DNA of 64,000 nt, taken from positions 16,678,001 through 16,742,000 of the forward strand of contig NC_083562.1 in NCBI RefSeq assembly GCF_019925205.1, in the 5' to 3' direction. Below, piece by piece: positions 1-12,100 of this stretch (positions are counted from its first letter, which is position 1; every line of letters starts with the position of its first letter). A program made the position numbers and the translations under genes. This stretch comes from Metopolophium dirhodum (taxonomy: Eukaryota; Arthropoda; Insecta; Hemiptera; Aphididae). The notes under the pieces are model-generated. The model was given only the letters and a program-made list of their open reading frames with translations, had not been told where the DNA came from and made no database searches.

Positions 1-1647
1 TAGAATATAAATTGTGGAACAAAGAGATATGGCACATTATTTTATATTATTCTTATATAAGTAACACCTAATACATTCAATAAAATTTAACATTTTATCA
101 GACCACAAAAATATATTGGTAGGCATCTACGTTATTTAAAAATTGATTGTAACACATTTTAAAACTAAAAGTAAGCATCAAAAGTAACATTATAAAAAGA
201 ATTTGGTTAATTTATGAATAATAATAATATACTAAGAAAAATTAAAAATATATATTGTTTTCTATATTATTACAACCGATAGTTGTATTACCTATATAAC
301 TTTTCCAAGTAAAACCTACGCATATTTAAGCTTGTTTTGTAATTTATAAGAAATAATATTTAAAATTCTCAGATAAAAACTACATTAAGACTTTATAATT
401 TAAAAAAAAAACATCATTAATTAGGTTCCAATATTAAATACTAAGAACAAACAGAATTTTCGTTGACAAATATAGGGTTTTAGTTTTATATAGTATTATT
501 TATAATTATTTTTTTCTTCTATTTTTAATTAAGTAGCTATACCATATTATCGTATAGACTGATATTGCTTGTAATTAGTCATTTTTTCTGCTTGCTTTTT
601 TTTTTTAAAAAAACATCAAAGTAATTTTCATTCAATTTTTAACGAAAAAGAAGAACATTTATTTTTAACAAAATATTTATTCACTAGGTAGATTAATAGA
701 ATTCTAAAAAAAGATTTATAATTTTAGATTCTGATCAGTTGCGATAAATAATCTGATAAAAAAAAATCAGGAAAGTCACTTCTTGTGTACCTGTAGTTAG
801 TTTTAAGCTTGACTTATTATCAAGTAGATATTGATTATAGGTATAACTAAAACGGATAAGTATGCTAAATTTTAGTTCAAAAATTAATCGTTGTGGACGT
901 AAAAAAGTGTCCTAAGCAAAGAAAATGAGTGTATCAGTGTATCTATTTCTTAGAATGGTTAATGTTTGATTTTTTTAGTTTTATGAATATTTTATTCTTA
1001 ATTCATAGGTTAAACTAATTTTTGCCAATATCATGACATAATATTATTACTTATAACTTAAAAGTCATTATCGATTCACCGTTGAAAGGAGTGAATAGAC
1101 TCCTGATGTAATATATTTTAATTTAAACATTTTTTAAATTGAATTGTATATTATATTATATACATAATAATAATATACATACATTTTGAAATTTTTAACT
1201 TTCGAGGTTTTAGTGTCAATAATTTTTATGGTTTAGAATGTTGATTTTTAATTATTTTCTGAAAATATTTTTGGTGATAAAATGAGTATTAAAAATTCAA
1301 ATAGTTTAATATAGATAATATAATACGTTAAGAAATGGGAAATTATTTCAACATTTTCAAACACTTATCTTTAGTTATATCTTACACTTACAAAAACTTC
1401 TATAAACATTTAATTTTTAAGGTAGTATGAAGAAAATATTTGATTAGTATTTGAATCTAAGCATCACCATAAATATAATTCTGAAAAATGTAAGAAGTGT
1501 TTTTTTTTAAATATAGAACACACAACATTGTAAAAATTTACACTAATGCATAATTAATATCTTATATATTAGAAAATAGAAAAATAGAAAAATCGCATTC
1601 GTATTATGTAAATTAATGATTTATAAAACCGTTTTAAAATAACTCAC
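1..1647 (-). other. Start of furin-like gene intron 3; no exon seen
   Basis: Follows the exon 3 donor GTGAGT and runs off the left edge. It is A/T-rich without a recognisable coding segment. The expected next exon (the GLDxNV...AW...DDG region of the catalytic domain) was looked for on the minus strand and not found, so it should lie outside the window. Confidence 0.65.
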
Positions 1648-1785
1648 CAAGTACCATTGATCAACAAATAATGGATCGGGGAACCGTAGTGCTGGTTTTG
1701 AACTAATGTGTTTTGTAACATTTCGAGTTGGCACAAAATCTCTTTTAAATCTTTTGAGCTCATACTGTTGTTGTGACCATATGAT
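1648..1785 (-). CDS. Furin-like proprotein convertase, coding exon 3 (prodomain end, cleavage site, start of catalytic domain)
   Basis: Internal exon of 46 codons, residues 110-155, phase 0 at both ends. The acceptor is tttattttcag|ATCATA and the donor TACTTG|GTGAGT. It starts IIWSQQQYELKRFKRDF: the 'W.QQQ...KR.KRD' end of a furin prodomain. R121-F-K-R124 is the canonical R-X-K-R site for autocatalytic cleavage. It ends FPDPLFVDQWYL, the conserved entry to the catalytic domain. The segment between cleavage and DPLF is about 20 residues, longer than in human furin (around seven), and contains an N-V-T glycosylation sequon at Asn131. The Asp/His/Ser triad, P domain and any membrane segment must be encoded by exons left of this window. 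I saw no exon 4 in 1-1647. Confidence 0.9.
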
Positions 1786-2499
1786 CTGAAAATAAAGTAA
1801 ATACATTTATATATATTTGTTTGTAACGATAACTAAATTAAAGTAGATAGAAATTACAATTTAAGACAAGATGAAATTGTTGATAATTTTAATATGTATA
1901 ATGTATATCCCTCCCTCTAGCATTAACGATCATGATAAATTAAAATGATCGGGCTCGATGATAATTAATTATCAAATAAAAAAAACCCACCAATTGGTTT
2001 CAATAATTATTCTATTAATTGACGCGCCTACAATTATATTTTAGTGACCAAGAAAAAAAAACAACATATAAAATGTGTTAAATTATTTGAAGTAATAATA
2101 CAATTTAATGAGGAAATAAAATAGAAAATTAGTTTCAAATGTTTTTGAATCAACTAACTGTAAATCAAAAGTTGGCTGAAATATTTGTAGTTTATAATCA
2201 CTTATTTACTAGTTACTAATAAGTATTTCTAACTGGAAATTATACTTATGGCGCATTATTTGTCTATAAATCTAAATAACAACTGTTATTGAATTATTTG
2301 CACACAATAATATTATTGTAAATTCAATATATATAATTAAAATATAATAAATACATTATACTCTTACAGGACAAAACTAAAGTCTATTCTTTTATTTGGT
2401 ATAGAAATTGCATACATAATTGAACTCATAAAGTACCTATACTAAACATAGTAAAATAATGAAATTAAATGGATGTTACCATGACAGTTGACTGAATCA

Positions 2500-2740
2500 T
2501 CTAGAAAAATAGAAACAATAATCAATAGATTAAGAATCAGCCACACCCACTTGACTCGGGATTACCAAAGGGAAACAAAGAGCCATTCTAAAATGCATGT
2601 ATAGTGACAATAACAATGAAACACATTTTCACAGACTACCAATCTTACCAAGGAGCAAGACTAAGGCACAACATCAACTTAAACCTAATGAATCCATAGG
2701 CATCTGACATCTCGAACGGTCTCATTTCATTCGTCAAATT
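2500..2740 (+). pseudogene. Decayed non-LTR retrotransposon fragment (C-terminal end of ORF2)
   Basis: From 2518 one frame reads IINRLRISHTHLTRDYQ, matching the '(I/V)xRLRIGHTxLTHxY' region after the RNase H part of Jockey/I-type ORF2 proteins. After a frame change, 2594 onward reads CMYSDNNNE, and from 2622 HIFTDYQSYQGARLRHNINL, which corresponds to the C..C...HI(L)..C..Y...R cysteine-histidine tail. At least one frameshift and several stops are present, and there is no 5' end or reverse transcriptase region. It is a dead remnant inside furin intron 2. The exact clade is not determined. Confidence 0.6.
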
Positions 2741-3620
2741 CACTGGGCTCGAATTCTCGATAAACAAATATGATAATTACAACTAATATTCTACTCCAAT
2801 GTACTAACAAAAATAATGTAATTTAATATTTTAATGTATTTAGACGTTTTATAAAACAAGAAGAACTAATGCCCTTATAGCTATTGTATTTGACCAATAC
2901 AAAAAATAAAATAAATCGTTTTCGCATAATTTGTTTGAAAACAATCTCATAATATTTACCTTTAATTGTTTTTTACATACAAAACATAGTATACATAATA
3001 TATAAGATGTATAGAGCTACTACCTATAGTCTGGCTGAGAGACAAATTTCGGGATGGTGACTTAGCTGTACAACATTACAACCTAAGTTATTTTACAGTC
3101 ACGTCCCACGTGGTTAGAAACTGTTTTGCTTGATGTAAACTATAGGTATGCCACCAATATAAACGAAAACTCGTCAAACACGGTATCTGCGGTGAAACTT
3201 GATAATCACGAAACAATCGATTCGTGGAAATTCAACAAAAGTCAAGCGGGACAAATAACTCTACAAAAACTGATTATAATACCTAAGGCATAATTTAACA
3301 TTTAATTGGAATTTTTTTTTTTATATTACATTTTAGCTATCCGACAAAAACAAAAGCATAATATTAGTTGAACAATAATACCGATCAAAATAATAAATAT
3401 TTTATATTCAAATTAATATACTTGTAAAGTGAATATTGTACGGTTGCTATACTATGTATGGATCATTACAGAATAACACAATACTTGTATAATACTACTA
3501 TAGGTATATTTATTTTAAATAAAAAACGAAAAATAAGTACCAACTGCATTAGAGGTGATTTTTTTTCTGATTCTCCGTATTTTCCTAGTACAGCTAAAAA
3601 TCATACCATATATAATGACA

Positions 3621-3900
3621 TTTTTTATTTTTTTTTGTGTTGAGTCTTCCACAACTGAGGTCATTAGCCTGTGGAACTGTGGTGGAGGGTACTGTAGGTT
3701 TTGAACACGTGTGTGTTTGTTTTGGCGGAATTTTTAAGTGGGGACCCGTAGGTATCTGCCACGCCCGGGTGGGGGATGGTGGCCTCTCCCTCCGGACACC
3801 GTGACTGCCCGAAGAAAAATGCCACGCGTAACAGAGTTCGAACCGGCGACGGTGCGCGTCGCAACCGACGCCTAAGTCCACTCGGCCACTCCGTCCCCCA
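3621..3900 (-). mobile_element. tRNA-derived SINE, copy 1
   Basis: About 280 bases read on the minus strand. The head has a pol III A box TGGCCGAGTGG (3878-3888) and B box GGTTCGAACTC (3834-3844), arranged like a tRNA-Ser/Leu class head. A body of about 190 bases follows and ends in an A-rich tail (T run at 3621-3636 on the plus strand). Most of its length aligns by eye with the second copy at 33941-34238. Imperfect flanking direct repeats (tataatgacatt / tgtaatgaaatt) may be the target-site duplication. The overlapping open frames here are readings through the SINE and not genes. Confidence 0.85.
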
Positions 3901-5517
3901 TGTAATGAAATTGTTAGTGAAATATTCAAAACAAAGTAAAATGTATTATTTCACTGTACCATAACCCCCTATAAATTCACACAGAATACTAGATAGTAGT
4001 TACTAGATATTTCTTCAACAACACTAACAATCACGGGAGTCACAAAAACGGTCCCCCCCTAGGTTTTTAATTCTGTTTGCTAAAACATTTATTTTATATT
4101 TATAATAATAATTTATAATTTGTACATTTTAAACCTATATAATATGGTATTATAATACATTGGAGCTGAGAGTTTTTTTTATAAAACAAATCTCCATTTA
4201 TTTTTAAAATTATACCTTTTACCTTCCAGGAAAATTCCTGCGGATGCCATGATAACAATTCCTGTTATCTGAAGTCTCCCATATAGCCTCTATAATTATA
4301 TTATTTTACTACGTTTATATTATATTGTATAATATTCTAAATTTAAAATTTAAAAATTATTTGATTGAATATTTTATGTAAAATAATCTTTTATGCACAA
4401 AGTTCTCACTATGATATTTTATCGGTTACATATATTTGCCCTCAAAACAAGTGAAAAGTCTTTTGAAATTTAAATTAAACACACAATTTCTAATTATTTA
4501 ATTTAAATATTTATGTTATTCATTTTTGTTTAAATAATTCTTGAAGTATTAACTTCAAAGTTAAAACTCAACAAAATAAATATAAATAATTTCAGAAGTA
4601 ATTTATAATTTATTAAGAATCACATAATATAAAATAAATAACATAAACAATGTTATATGATTAACTGAATAATCCTCAGAATCCATTTTATTAAAATGCA
4701 ACTGTGAATAACTTTAAGCTTAAAGTTAAAAAAAATATGGTCTAATTATCTTTACAAAACAGTGATCTATAGTGGTGTAATACGTATGAAGTATTGCTAG
4801 AATTTTAATGTATTTTAATTCATATGGAATTAATATAAAGCGTAGTTTGTTTAAGACGAGTATCATCAAATTGGTTTTTATAAACGTATGCCATTACAAT
4901 ACGTGTTTACAATACGGTATTTATAATTATGTTCATCGTAGGTAAAAATAATCCCATGATGCCAATCTTTACCATCGGTCGGTATTACAGAAATCCCATG
5001 TTCACGTGTACAAAATAGCTCATCAAACATTCAATTTAGCTATCTCCTGATGACCATATGCTAAACATAGTACCACGAACTATACTATAATATAATGAAC
5101 TTAATAAACAAACAGTGTGTAATTTATACAGTAATCTGCTCACACAATGTAGGATAAACCATAGTTTATACCCGATGTGCGTATAATATCATATTTCTTT
5201 AGCGTTATCTATTGTAAAGTAAAAACACCTAATGCATTCACTTGGCAACAGCGTTGCGTAACGTTTTCACTCGAATATACGTCATCATGATAATCATGAA
5301 TAATAAGCTACTTTTAAATTCCACACGCTTATATTAATGCATAATAGTATGTCTCATACGCATCGAGTGAATGAATTTTTTCTTTTCAAGAAACGTTCGG
5401 TCCGTTTCGTGAAATGTGTCCATATCTTGTATAATGTTATTTTGTATTTTACATAGCATATACATAGCGTGATTCTTCGATGATGCAGTTATTCAAAATA
5501 TGATTTCGGAACTTTTA

Positions 5518-6108
5518 AAGACCATATTATTTAAAATTCTTGAGTTTTTTTTTGTACGCACTACTCGTGGAGTGAAGATACAAACTTCTGTCATTCAAAA
5601 TATAAGAACCCCCAAGAACCCCTTTTATACTGAAAATTATTTAGTGGATAATTTTTCTGAAAATGTTGACGTATCAGAATCAAAATTAAAATGAGTAGGT
5701 TTGAGTTATTTAACTTTGTGTACTAAGAATTATGGTTCCATGATGACGGGTTTGGGAGATAAGGACGCTATGGCGAGTTTTAGTAATTAATATTAATACC
5801 TATATCAACATTTATAATTTTTATAAATGGTCTAATAGTATAAAAAACACTAGAACCAGTATTACAACTATTTTATATTAGTGTAAACCCGTTTTTAAGG
5901 ACAATTATTAATATAAACATTTTAATAACTGAAAAACTACACGTTCAACTTTTGAATTAGAAACATCAACATTTTCAAAAAAAGATTCACTAAATAATTT
6001 ACACTAGAAATGTGGAGTTTTTATTTAAAAAAGAGACATTTTTTATCACAACAGGGCACTGCTTAGTAGTACAAAAAAATTCAAGAACTTTAAAATATAG
6101 TCTTAGCA
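5518..6108. repeat. Inverted duplication of a transposon-like fragment
   Basis: The left arm (5518-5692) and the reverse complement of the right arm (5944-6108) share blocks such as 'gac(c/t)atat...ttcttga(g/a)tttttt' and 'aattatttagtg...gaaaatgttga'. The arms are diverged, roughly three quarters identical by eye, with a spacer of about 250 bases. The left arm carries an open frame of 64 codons ending SESKLK; the right arm is interrupted. This looks like two copies of one unknown element in opposite orientation, or one foldback element. The product is not recognised. Confidence 0.5.
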
Positions 6109-6156
6109 AGTACCTGAATTAAAAATTCCAAAAATCAGAATTTGAATAAATTTGTT

Positions 6157-6222
6157 ATTAAAGGAAAAAAATGGGGACGAATATGCTTGGTGAATTGCCC
6201 GATTATACGTTTTAAATATAAA
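6157..6222 (+). repeat. Short dispersed repeat, copy A
   Basis: The core 'aaaggaaaaa(a)tgggga...cttg.t..gtgaat..cccg..at' recurs at 30955-31017 in intron 1. The boundaries are uncertain. It is probably a transposon fragment. Confidence 0.4.
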
Positions 6223-9059
6223 GCATATTTAATAATATTACAGGAAATTTCATAAAATGTATTTATGTGAAAAATAAAAATAAAACTTAAAAAGTAAAGT
6301 TATAAATGTTTAAAAGTACCTATGTTTATTGTATGAAAAAGATAAACCATTAATACAATGTATCCGTTGCTTTATACATCTTTATAAAACAATTTAAATA
6401 TAAGTTCTAAAACTCATAAAGTCATTACTACATAAGTCACAAACTCAGATCATCATAACACATGACATTTTAAAACTAAAATATACAACTTTCTAATATT
6501 TTATAAAAATTTAGTTTTTGTTAATTTATATCATATTTTTTACATTAAAGTAGTATAATTATTTATTATAGTTACTATGTAACTAGTGGTACTATGTATC
6601 ACTAACAAGGTAATTCCAGAACCACGATACTATTAACATTGATAAGCCATTAATTACCAATGATTGATATGTCTAATAATCTATAAATAATTACTAAATA
6701 TATAATATATAAAAAAAAATTCATTATTTCATTGAATTATTTAAGAAGATTGATATTTTCAATTATTAAATATTTCAGAACCCTGATTATTTTATACATA
6801 ACAATTACGTGACCATAATAATAATTCATTACAAAAATAGATAAAATTAGCGAAATATAATATCAAGACGTTATAAGTTATACCTTTAACTATAGTTAAA
6901 TAAGAATATATATTAAAATCCAAGTTGATAGGACATACAAGTAGGTGTATTGTTCAATACAATTCAATGTAGTATAATATAAAAAAAAATTGTGTTAAAA
7001 TCATATTATACATTTATACTTGATTGTTATACGTAAACACAATAATAAGCTAGCCAATAAAATGTAGATTATGAAAAATCATGATAAGTTTTAAATATGA
7101 AAATAGGATGGACTGATGTTTTAAAAGAATATTTACCCCCAAAGCATTTTTTAATTATTAATTTATTCAATTATAAATGTCAGGAATGGCGTCTGTAGTA
7201 CCTTCTATTACTTAAAAATTCATAATTTTTATTTGATTAATTATATTTTCATATAATGAAAATCTTAATACGTTTTGGATAGCGGATACGTCAATATTAT
7301 TGAAGATTATTATATTTTTTATTGGTCAATATTTATGATTGTGGCGATGACGTCATAATCAATTCTTATCGAACACTTACTACATAGATAATATACCTAA
7401 AATATACCTAATGAAATATCAAGTAATCAAATCGTGATTGTGAAATATTTGTGCATAAAAAAATGTTTATGATAATTTAAAATTTTAATTTTAATAACAC
7501 AATACGGTTTTTGAGTTACCAATATTGCCATAACCGAACTGTTTCATAGCACATTATACACTGTTATAAAATCTATCAATGGAGAGTCACGATTCAGAAA
7601 TTCAGAATAATCAAAAATTTAAGCAGATGTTGTGGTTACGAATTTAAAAGTAAAAACCATATATCATAATATAGTACCTACATATTATACTGTAATTAAT
7701 ATTTGCATTGTCCCATTGTCCGACGCAGACAATGTAAATACAATAAAAATGTTTTTATATTAAGTTAAACATGATATTTTATAACTATAATGGAACATTG
7801 TACAGTAACGTAAATTTAAAAAAACAAGTTCGACGATGACAACATAAAATCAACAACTCAAGACACGGACAATTTTATTTAACTATACTAGGAATCCCAT
7901 CATAATATATAGCTGTGAATATTCTTAAGGGAAACTTAGAACGATTTTTACAAGACGATATAATGATCCAGATACAGATAGAATATTAGTTATAAGTCAT
8001 TCCCCAAAACATATACACAAACATACGGACATATCGTATAGACTGAATGTCTACAAACGATACACACCAAAATGGCGGGAACGAAGCTAGAAAAACCATA
8101 ATATTATATTATAAGAGAAGGTGAAAATGAAAACTACAGCCCCTATCCAGTTTTTATTGTTTTAATATTAATAGCTATCTTCTACACTAGTCCACACTGG
8201 TTGAACGAGTATTTTACATCGACCATATTTGAATTTACTAGGGTATTCAAATACAGGATATGGTCATAGCTAAATGGATTAACCATTTTTATACTGCTCA
8301 CAAAACATACTTGTTGCATTATTCCACTATCAAACCAATTATATCCACGCTTATATTTAAGCCTTACAGTTTAATTATTCACTAGCATAATATAGTTTAG
8401 TTTATATTATAATTAGTATTAATTTATCATATTATTATAGTTTTTATATAGCACCATTACTTAGATTATGATTGATAAATTGGTCAAATAAAATTAGTAT
8501 ACTATTCTAAGTAGCATAATTGCTATAGTACAATAGTTCATGTACAACAAGTTTATTTGCACTAAATTAAATATCATAAGTTTAGCACCTACAATAATTT
8601 TATTTAAGTCAGTGTCTGGATATCCAAATAGGTACCTTCGGTTTACAATTGGTAAATAACTAGTTTTCTGATATTCTAAATTCTAATATAATAGAATGTA
8701 TTAATATTCAGAGTATATTATCCTTAGTATGTACTATGGTGGTTTTGAATTTCAGTTACTCTCTAACGGGCTAATGAACCTTACTGTTATAATACATTAT
8801 GTTAAATATAAGTTAAGTGTTATCCTCCAAGGCTCCAGCCGTACATTATAATTAACAATATGTTAATATTCATTAACAACAAAATACATAGAGACTAGTA
8901 TATGTAAACGGTGTTCGACTTGCCAAAACTTAATTATAACACTCGAAAGTGTGACATAGAGCACATATCGATATAATATTAACTTACTAGCGAAAATCTA
9001 GAGAATATTTTATTAGAGCAAGTCATCACACTAAACCGATATACGAATCGAATTACGGC

Positions 9060-9167
9060 ATTGCGCATACCGTATAGTGATACTGAGCGTCAAACCCGAC
9101 ACTATCAATACATCTCTGCAATCACGACAATAGCATATCCCAGACAGCACCACCAGTTACAATCAAG
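9060..9167 (+). other. Exon-like, CpG-richer patch ending in a consensus donor
   Basis: An atypically GC-balanced patch in AT-rich surroundings, ending AATCAAG|GTAAGT at 9167/9168, which is a full-consensus plus-strand 5' splice site. It contains no long open frame, so if real it would be a noncoding first exon. No acceptor or partner exon was identified, so this is weak. Confidence 0.15.
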
Positions 9168-12100
9168 GTAAGTGCATTAATAACATAATATATAGTATAC
9201 TATGCACTGTAAATTATATACACGACATACATAATAATAAGAAGGTATAGTATTAGAATACTAATACTCATATTATTTACGCCAAGAATAAAGAAAAGGA
9301 TTCCACTAAACGATCTCAAGGACCACAAACACTTACACATACGCGGATACACCCATCATTATAGACTATAGCATATAAGTCCTTCATAATACATATTATA
9401 TAACATATTTGATCGATTAACACGTGCTTCACATTATCCGTGACACTGCACGGCATATTTCTAAAGGACTATAATCGCTATTCGCTGCACATAACGTGTC
9501 GTCCCTTCGTTTGTTTATGACGGATCTATGACCAACCTGCACTCATATCGTTTTACATACATTTTGTGTCCTTATACGTTCGACTTAAATCCATATTTTG
9601 ATTCACTTATCTGTGCGGGTCGATTCTATTACAATGCATACCAAGATTTTTCAACGGCATGCATTGTCCATTTACTTGTTTTATAATATTATGAAAATTA
9701 CATTTACACATTTGCTATTTTAAATATTCTGGTACAAATGTGTGAGCGGTTAACTGCATTGTTTGAACGAAAAAAAATTGAATGGTTTAATAAATATTAT
9801 GTTCATAATATAAGAAATTCAAAATGTAATGAAAAATGTACTAAGTAACAAAAACATAAAAATGCTATATTATTACTATAAATTTACTGGTTTATGTGTA
9901 CTTGGAGTTTAATCCATAACGAAAATGTATTATTAACCTACATTGTTCAGTTAATTTAGGATACATTTCAAAAGTGTATTTTTTGTTAACATCCCCCTTT
10001 CTTACAAAATATTATACATTGTAAAATATGTTGAAACAACTTTCAAAGTTGGCCATCAAAATATCAATAGGTCACGTCAAAAGTTATGAAAGTTCGCTGA
10101 TAAAGTAGTTAGGAAATATCTGTAGCCGAAGGTAAATCAATCATACTGCTTATAATTGAATTATGAAGCAACTAAAAGAATAAGATTGGATATAATATTT
10201 TATTTTTTTGTTAAACGTCTTTTAAAACTTTCAGAGTAACCTTCTACCTTCAGATCAATGTAGAACACTATAGTCAGCTTAAATTCAATATCGCAAAACA
10301 TTCATTATACGTTTAAGACATTTTCAATCATTAGAGCTCTTTATTAAAATCATTTACCCTTTTTTACTACCTAACCAACTTAATTTTTTTTTCCTTTTTT
10401 ATTTAATTAGAAAAACTATTTCAGGCTAGTAAATCTATGCGTATATTGTTATTATAACAAAACTATAAAAATAAGTTTAATGATTACGAATTTTCTGATT
10501 GGTTATACAATATAGTGTTTCAAGTATTCCACAATAATTATTTTAAATACGTTTACATAATATGTAATTAATTATAATATTCTTCAAGATGTTGAGTACA
10601 AAATATAATATTGCCATGTAAAATCGATAAAATATGACAATGCCAAATGCCAATGTTAAACACAAACTTCAGCAATTCTAATTAAAATTGAATTTATACC
10701 GGAAACAATTATGTTAAACTTATGACTTCTAAACTATATATCGAGGTACACGGGCGATTATATTTTGTCACTGATATTGACTGTAAGTACCTTGAAAATG
10801 TATTACAAATGAAATTTACTTCAATAACTTTAAATACTTGATAGAACATGTTTCAAACTGAATATATCAAACCTAAAGTATTTACTGAAGTACTTAGGAT
10901 TAGAATCTAAGCTTACTGAACTTGACCTAACCTTATTAGTAATATAATTTTGACTTGGATCAATATCAGTATGATAACTTCTTTATTACTCAATTAAAAC
11001 GTGTTTCAGAGCAATTATCTTAAAATTATATCTTATTATACTTTAATACTTAAACATTTATAATTCAACATGTCTCAACTATCAAATATAATAAATATAA
11101 CTAACGCCTAACAATAATTTATCTAAAAACTTTTCAAAATGTTCAATTAGTATAATACGTAGTATACTAAAATTAAGTTTTCTATTGTATAATGTTTACA
11201 AATTATAACAATAATTTAAGTTAAATTTATTTTTTTATCAATTATTAATTAATATTGGCTTTATGTTTACTTTATAAATATAAAATTGATATATTTCTAA
11301 ATATTATGTTCTTTAAATTATTACAGTGCATGATAATTTGTAACCAGTACATTTAATACATTTCCATCCATTTTATTTTACGAATCACGATTTATGAGTG
11401 AACATTTCCTTTGAAATGTTGAAAGCTGCTTTTGTTTTGGACAATATTAGCACGCACGGTCAAAAACACGCTGTATGCAGCCAAGTATGGTATAATATTT
11501 TACACGACCAGCGAAAGGTTAGAATTAGGTCACTCATTTGCCAAGAGCAAAAAATGTTAATGACAGCTTTTTGAATTTATTTTTGCTATGAACAAACACT
11601 ATAATACCTAATGCATTCAACTAATTAATGATATAAATAATATTACAATAGTGTACATCGAGCAAAATGATACTTTAACTTATAAATCAAAATCATAATA
11701 TTATATTAATCAATTTAAAAATGTTTAATTAAAAATACATTTTTATAATATAATATTGAATCAATAATTATATTAGTTTTGTTTAAAAACACAAATTTTC
11801 TTTTGAATATTTTTTCTTAATTAATATAATAAATAATGGTAAACAACAAAGTTAAATTAAGTGATTAATTTTTATATTTTTAATATAGTTAAGCTAACGT
11901 TTGACAAAATCGTGGCTTAAAATATTATATTGTTTTTTAGATATGTAACTATTGTTATACATAAATAATATATATATTACATAAATTATTGTTAATTATT
12001 GATTTATAAGTCAATACCGACATCGAGTGAGATAACTATATACAATACTTCGTATTATATTCTATAACGACTAAAATATCGATTTTGTCAAAAACATGTG

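Noticed and set aside
1..1640. Furin exon 4
   Set aside because: No catalytic-domain sequence found on the minus strand; presumed outside the window.
3594..3964. Arg/Pro-rich frames on both strands
   Set aside because: They lie in the SINE and mirror frames in the second copy.
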